DNA of 64,000 nucleotides. Origin: Mycobacterium paragordonae (GTDB lineage: Bacteria; Actinomycetota; Actinomycetes; Mycobacteriales; Mycobacteriaceae). Where the stretch lies: assembly GCF_003614435.1 (NCBI RefSeq), contig NZ_CP025546.1:2232001-2296000 (forward strand), in the 5' to 3' direction. The position numbers were made by a program, and so were the translations under genes. Shown one piece after another: positions 60,578 through 64,000 of this stretch. Each line of letters opens with the position of its first letter. The first letter of the stretch is position 1. Under the pieces are notes generated by a model, which saw only the letters and a list, made by a program, of their open reading frames with translations, was not told the origin of the DNA and made no database searches.

Positions 60578-61135
60578 GTGATTGACGAGGCTCTCTTCGA
60601 TGCCGAGGAGAAGATGGAGAAGGCCGTCTCGGTGGCCCGGGATGACCTTTCCACCATCCGGACCGGTCGTGCCAACCCCGGCATGTTCTCCCGCATCGCC
60701 ATCGACTACTACGGCGCAATGACCCCGATCACCCAGATGGCCAGCATCAACGTCCCAGAGGCGCGGATGGTCGTCATCAAGCCCTACGAGGCCGGTCAGT
60801 TGCACGCCATCGAGACGGCGATCCGCAACTCCGACCTGGGAGTCAACCCCACCAACGACGGCACGATCATCCGGGTGGCCATACCTCAGCTGACCGAGGA
60901 GCGCCGCCGCGACCTCGTCAAGCAGGCGAAGGCGAAGGGCGAGGATGCCCGGGTGTCGGTGCGCAACATCCGCCGCAAGGCGATGGAGGAACTGCACCGC
61001 ATCCGCAAAGACGGCGAGGCGGGCGAGGACGAGGTCGGGCGCGCCGAAAAGGATCTGGAGAAGGCCACCCACCAGTACGTCGCCCAGATCGACGACCTGG
61101 TCAAACACAAAGAAGGCGAGCTGCTGGAGGTCTAG
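60578..61135 (+). CDS. frr: Ribosome recycling factor
   Basis: Splits post-termination ribosomes with EF-G. The 185 residues match the family length: [33 protein letters not shown] and [26 protein letters not shown]. The GTG at 60578 is chosen because AAGGAG lies 8 nt upstream and homologues start with MIDE; the frame is open upstream to 60521. Confidence 0.97.
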   Translation: MIDEALFDAEEKMEKAVSVARDDLSTIRTGRANPGMFSRIAIDYYGAMTPITQMASINVPEARMVVIKPYEAGQLHAIETAIRNSDLGVNPTNDGTIIRVAIPQLTEERRRDLVKQAKAKGEDARVSVRNIRRKAMEELHRIRKDGEAGEDEVGRAEKDLEKATHQYVAQIDDLVKHKEGELLEV

Positions 61136-61167
61136 CGACCGCCCCGCAGCCCAGTCCCTTGAAGTCC

Positions 61168-62100
61168 GTGGCAACCACCGATGCCGGCGCCGGCAGCCCG
61201 TCCGACGAACCGGCCCATGTCTCCACCGAGCCGGTGAAGAAGACGTCCAGAGCCGGGCGCGATCTCCCCGCCGCGATCGCGGTCGGTGTAAGCATCGGTG
61301 CCGTCCTCATCGCGACGCTGTTGTGGTTCCCCCATGGCTGGGTGGTGTACTGCGCGATGGCCGCCCTGGTGGCCAGCCACGAGGTGGTCCGGCGGCTGCG
61401 CGAAGCCGGCTATCTGATTCCGGTCATCCCGCTACTGATCGGCGGGCAGGTGACCGTCTGGCTGACCTGGCCGTACCGTGAGGTTGGAGCGCTGGCCGGC
61501 TTCGGCGGCATGGTGGTGGTCTGCATGATCTGGCGGCTGTTCATGCAGGACAAGGCGGCCGGCGACCACACGGGGGCAGGTGCCGACGGTGCGCCACCGG
61601 CGCGGCATTTTCTGCGCGACGTCTCGGCCACCGTTTTTCTGTGCGTCTGGGTTCCGTTGTTCGCGTCGTTCGCGGCGATGCTGGTCTACGACCCGAAGCA
61701 CGGCCCGGGATGGGTGTTCTGCATGATGATCGCCGTCGTGTGCTCGGACACCGGCGGATACGCCGTGGGAGCTCTGTTCGGCAAACACCCGATGGTCCCG
61801 ATGATCAGCCCGAAGAAGTCCTGGGAAGGCTTCGGCGGATCGCTGGTCTTCGGCATCACCGCGACGATCCTGACGGCGACCTACCTGGCCGGAAAACTGT
61901 GGTGGGTCGGCGCGCTGCTGGGTTTGCTGTTCGTGCTCACCACCACGCTTGGCGACCTGATCGAGTCCCAGGTCAAACGGGATCTGGGCATCAAGGACAT
62001 GGGCCGGCTGCTGCCCGGCCACGGCGGTCTGATGGACCGGCTCGACGGCATCCTGCCGTCCGCGGTGGCCGCCTGGACGGTCCTGACCCTGCTGCCCTGA
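61168..62100 (+). CDS. cdsA: Phosphatidate cytidylyltransferase
   Basis: Makes CDP-diacylglycerol for phospholipid (cardiolipin, phosphatidylinositol) synthesis. A hydrophilic N-terminus of about 35 residues is followed by about eight transmembrane helices. The CdsA signature near the C-terminus is complete: SQVKRDLGIKDMGRLLPGHGGLMDRLDGI. GTG at 61168 is preferred by comparison with M. tuberculosis; TTG at 61159 is an alternative. It follows frr closely. Confidence 0.95.
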   Translation: MATTDAGAGSPSDEPAHVSTEPVKKTSRAGRDLPAAIAVGVSIGAVLIATLLWFPHGWVVYCAMAALVASHEVVRRLREAGYLIPVIPLLIGGQVTVWLTWPYREVGALAGFGGMVVVCMIWRLFMQDKAAGDHTGAGADGAPPARHFLRDVSATVFLCVWVPLFASFAAMLVYDPKHGPGWVFCMMIAVVCSDTGGYAVGALFGKHPMVPMISPKKSWEGFGGSLVFGITATILTATYLAGKLWWVGALLGLLFVLTTTLGDLIESQVKRDLGIKDMGRLLPGHGGLMDRLDGILPSAVAAWTVLTLLP

Positions 62101-62115
62101 GATACTGGACCAGTC

Positions 62116-63213
62116 ATGGTCCAACAACTGGTATTCGAGGCACCCCGCCGCGGTAAGCCGCCGCGGCACCTGGCCGACCTCGACGCCGCCGGCCGTGCGG
62201 AGGCCGTCGCGGAGATGGGGCTGCCGGCGTTCCGGGCCAAGCAACTCGCCAACCAGTACTACGGGCGGCTGATCGCCGACCCGCACCAGATGACCGACCT
62301 GCCCGCGGCGGTTCGTGATGCCGTCGCGACGAAGATGTTCCCCGTGTTGCTGACCGCGGCGCGCGAGGTCACCTGCGATGCCGGCCAGACGCGAAAGACG
62401 TTGTGGCGGGCGGGCGATGGCGCCACCGTCGAGTCGGTGCTGATGCGCTACCCGCAACGCAACACCGTGTGTATCTCCTCGCAGGCCGGCTGCGGCATGG
62501 CGTGCCCGTTCTGTGCCACCGGGCAGGGCGGGCTGACCCGCAACCTGTCGACCGCCGAGATCCTCGAGCAGGTGCGGGCCGCGGCGGTGGCGCTGCGCGA
62601 CGACTTCGGCGACCGGTTGTCGAACGTGGTGTTCATGGGCATGGGGGAGCCGCTGGCCAACTATTCGCGCGTGGTGGCCGCGGTGCGTCGCATCACCGAG
62701 GCGCCGCCGTCCGGCTTCGGGATCTCGGCGCGCTCGGTCACGGTGTCGACGGTGGGACTGGCCCCGGCGATCCGCAAGCTGGCCGATGAGCGGCTCGGGG
62801 TGACGCTGGCGCTGTCGCTGCACACGCCCGACGACGAGCTGCGCGACACGCTGGTGCCGGTCAACAACCGGTGGAAGGTCAGCGAGGTGCTGGACGCGGC
62901 CCGCTACTACGCCGACGTGACCGGTCGGCGGGTGTCGATCGAGTACGCGCTGATCCGCGACGTCAACGACCAGCCGTGGCGGGCCGATCTGCTGGGCAAG
63001 CTGCTACATCGCGCGCTGGGCGCCCTGGCGCATGTGAACTTGATCCCGCTGAATCCGACTCCGGGCAGCGACTGGGACGCCAGCCCCAAGCCGGTGGAGC
63101 GCGAGTTCGTCAGACGTGTTCGCGCACAGGGTGTTTCGTGCACGGTGCGGGACACCCGCGGCCGCGAGATCGCAGCGGCGTGCGGACAGCTGGCCGCCGG
63201 AGGCGGCGGGTAG
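62116..63213 (+). CDS. rlmN: 23S rRNA (adenine-C2)-methyltransferase RlmN
   Basis: Radical-SAM methyltransferase acting on A2503 of 23S rRNA and A37 of tRNA. The iron-sulfur motif is [11 protein letters not shown] (about residues 128-138). GEPLANY and the C-terminal catalytic Cys ([14 protein letters not shown]) are present. It has 365 residues and starts 15 bp after cdsA. Confidence 0.96.
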   Translation: MVQQLVFEAPRRGKPPRHLADLDAAGRAEAVAEMGLPAFRAKQLANQYYGRLIADPHQMTDLPAAVRDAVATKMFPVLLTAAREVTCDAGQTRKTLWRAGDGATVESVLMRYPQRNTVCISSQAGCGMACPFCATGQGGLTRNLSTAEILEQVRAAAVALRDDFGDRLSNVVFMGMGEPLANYSRVVAAVRRITEAPPSGFGISARSVTVSTVGLAPAIRKLADERLGVTLALSLHTPDDELRDTLVPVNNRWKVSEVLDAARYYADVTGRRVSIEYALIRDVNDQPWRADLLGKLLHRALGALAHVNLIPLNPTPGSDWDASPKPVEREFVRRVRAQGVSCTVRDTRGREIAAACGQLAAGGGG

Positions 63214-63259
63214 CTGGAGCGCACGCCATCGGGCCTGCGGTGCGGACAGCTGGCCGCCG
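63181..63259 (+). repeat. 19-bp direct repeat from the end of rlmN (copies 63181-63199 and 63241-63259)
   Basis: TGCGGACAGCTGGCCGCCG occurs at the rlmN 3' end and again exactly 60 bp later in the intergenic space, suggesting a small local duplication. Confidence 0.8.
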
Positions 63260-63355
63260 ACTCTGCAGGCTCGGCGACTTAGTCACCCGAGGTGTTGAAC
63301 CTTTCGCCGCCGTCAATACGTCGTCTAAGCAAAACCGGCGAACAGAAGGTGTGCC

Positions 63356-63856
63356 ATGAAACTGCTTTCCCCGCTGAAAATATTCACCGCCGCAGCGGTG
63401 GTCGCGCTGACACTCGGGTTGGCTGCCGCTCCACGGGCAATCGCCGCGGACGACCGCCTGAATTTCACCGCCACCACCCTCAGCGGCGCCCCTTTCAACG
63501 GAGCCACCCTGCAGGGCAAGCCGGCGGTGCTGTGGTTCTGGACGCCGTTCTGCCCGTTCTGCAACGCCGAGGCGCCCGGCCTCAGCCAGGTCGCCGCCGC
63601 CAACCCGGGCGTCACGTTCGTCGGCGTCGCGGCCCATTCCGACGTCGGCCAGATGCAGGGCTTCGTATCCAAGTACGGCCTGAACTTCACCAACCTCAAC
63701 GACGCTGACGGCGCGATCTGGGCGCGCTACAACGTGCCGTGGCAGCCCGCCTGGGTGTTCTACCGCGCCGACGGCTCCTCCACCTTCGTCAACAACACCA
63801 CCTCGGCTTTGTCCCAGCAGGACCTGCAGAGCCGGGTCGCCGCGCTGACGTCCTGA
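63356..63856 (+). CDS. mpt53: Secreted thiol-disulfide oxidoreductase MPT53-like (DsbE/TlpA type)
   Basis: 166 residues with a signal peptide (about 1-30, ending AIAADD) and a thioredoxin fold. The active site is WFWTPFCPFCNAEAPG (CPFC). A later cis-Pro segment lies in NVPWQPAWVFY. The M. tuberculosis homologue (Rv2878c) oxidises exported proteins. The CcdA-like electron-transfer gene follows after 2 bp, so they work together. Confidence 0.93.
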   Translation: MKLLSPLKIFTAAAVVALTLGLAAAPRAIAADDRLNFTATTLSGAPFNGATLQGKPAVLWFWTPFCPFCNAEAPGLSQVAAANPGVTFVGVAAHSDVGQMQGFVSKYGLNFTNLNDADGAIWARYNVPWQPAWVFYRADGSSTFVNNTTSALSQQDLQSRVAALTS

Positions 63857-63858
63857 GG

Positions 63859-64000
63859 GTGCACCACGCCCTGATCGGCTTGGCCTTCGCCGCCGGACTG
63901 GTGGCCGCGCTGAATCCGTGCGGATTCGCCATGCTGCCCGCCTACCTGCTCCTGGTGGTACGCGGCCGGGAATCGGCCAGCCCGATCTCCGCCGCCGGCC
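63859..64000 (+). CDS. CcdA/DsbD-like membrane protein, 5' part (runs off the right edge)
   Basis: GTG at 63859 opens a frame beginning MHHALIGLAFAAGLVAALNP, with the conserved CGFAMLPAYL right after. The Cys and Pro in NPCGFAMLP are typical of the CcdA/DsbD transmembrane family that passes electrons to periplasmic thioredoxins. Placed just after mpt53, matching Rv2877c. Only 47 codons are in the window. Confidence 0.88.
   Translation, partial: MHHALIGLAFAAGLVAALNPCGFAMLPAYLLLVVRGRESASPISAAG

Overview
The window is a high-GC actinobacterial chromosome segment whose gene content and order identify it as Mycobacterium. From about 6.6 kb to the right end it follows, in inverted orientation, the stretch known in M. 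tuberculosis H37Rv as Rv2927c down to Rv2877c. The left edge carries the start of the phthiocerol dimycocerosate (DIM) lipid locus (tesA, fadD26, ppsA), so the source is most likely a slow-growing, DIM-type mycobacterium. It is not the M. tuberculosis complex: it has several inserted genes, lacks fdhF, and carries an insertion sequence at a position not known there. The species cannot be named from the sequence alone.

Layout. 1-6.3 kb (minus strand): 5' part of ppsA, complete fadD26 and tesA, with a 669-bp leader/intergenic stretch holding a perfect 12-bp hairpin. 6.6-20 kb (plus): the division coiled-coil gene sepIVA, then DUF177, rnc, mutM, an OsmC-like gene, acyP, smc and ftsY, then the nitrogen block amt-glnB-glnD. 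20-25.8 kb (mostly minus): a DEAD-like helicase, an alpha/beta hydrolase gene split by a 1,576-bp insertion sequence, and three membrane-protein genes. 25.9-32.9 kb (plus): ffh, an amidohydrolase, pknI, a D-aminoacylase-like gene and a TetR regulator. 32.9-34.7 kb (minus): a cyclopropane/mycolate methyltransferase and the D,D-carboxypeptidase dacB2.

34.7-41.2 kb: a SnoaL-like gene, the rpsP-KH-rimM-trmD operon, lppW (reverse), then rplS-lepB-rnhB-DUF2469. 41.2-45.4 kb: an accessory block (GAF-ANTAR protein, WS/DGAT, NAD epimerase) sits where fdhF would be expected, with fdhD kept beside it. 45.4-51.8 kb: small membrane protein, YraN, comM, dprA, viuB, an FMN-dependent 2-hydroxyacid dehydrogenase and xerC. 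51.7-56.1 kb: an M23-like peptidase, rpsB-tsf, an amidase and a MarR regulator. 56.5-59.4 kb: an MPT63-family secreted protein with a repeat tail, an acyltransferase, a response regulator and a CsbD-like protein. 59.7-64 kb: pyrH-frr-cdsA-rlmN-mpt53 and the start of a CcdA-like gene.

The genes are mainly housekeeping: translation, SRP targeting, nitrogen sensing, chromosome handling, nucleotide and lipid metabolism. The most interesting signals are small. They include an insertion sequence whose removal with one 4-bp target copy exactly restores a 258-codon hydrolase; an inverted repeat that buries the transposase ribosome-binding site; and a leaderless 19-codon upstream ORF that overlaps fdhD. 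Others are a 16-bp motif shared upstream of rpsP and rplS, hairpins at fadD26 and at the glnD start codon, and many TANNNT-N6/7-RTG leaderless promoter arrangements. I did not find a CRISPR array, prophage, tRNA or rRNA gene, or a clearly new multigene system.
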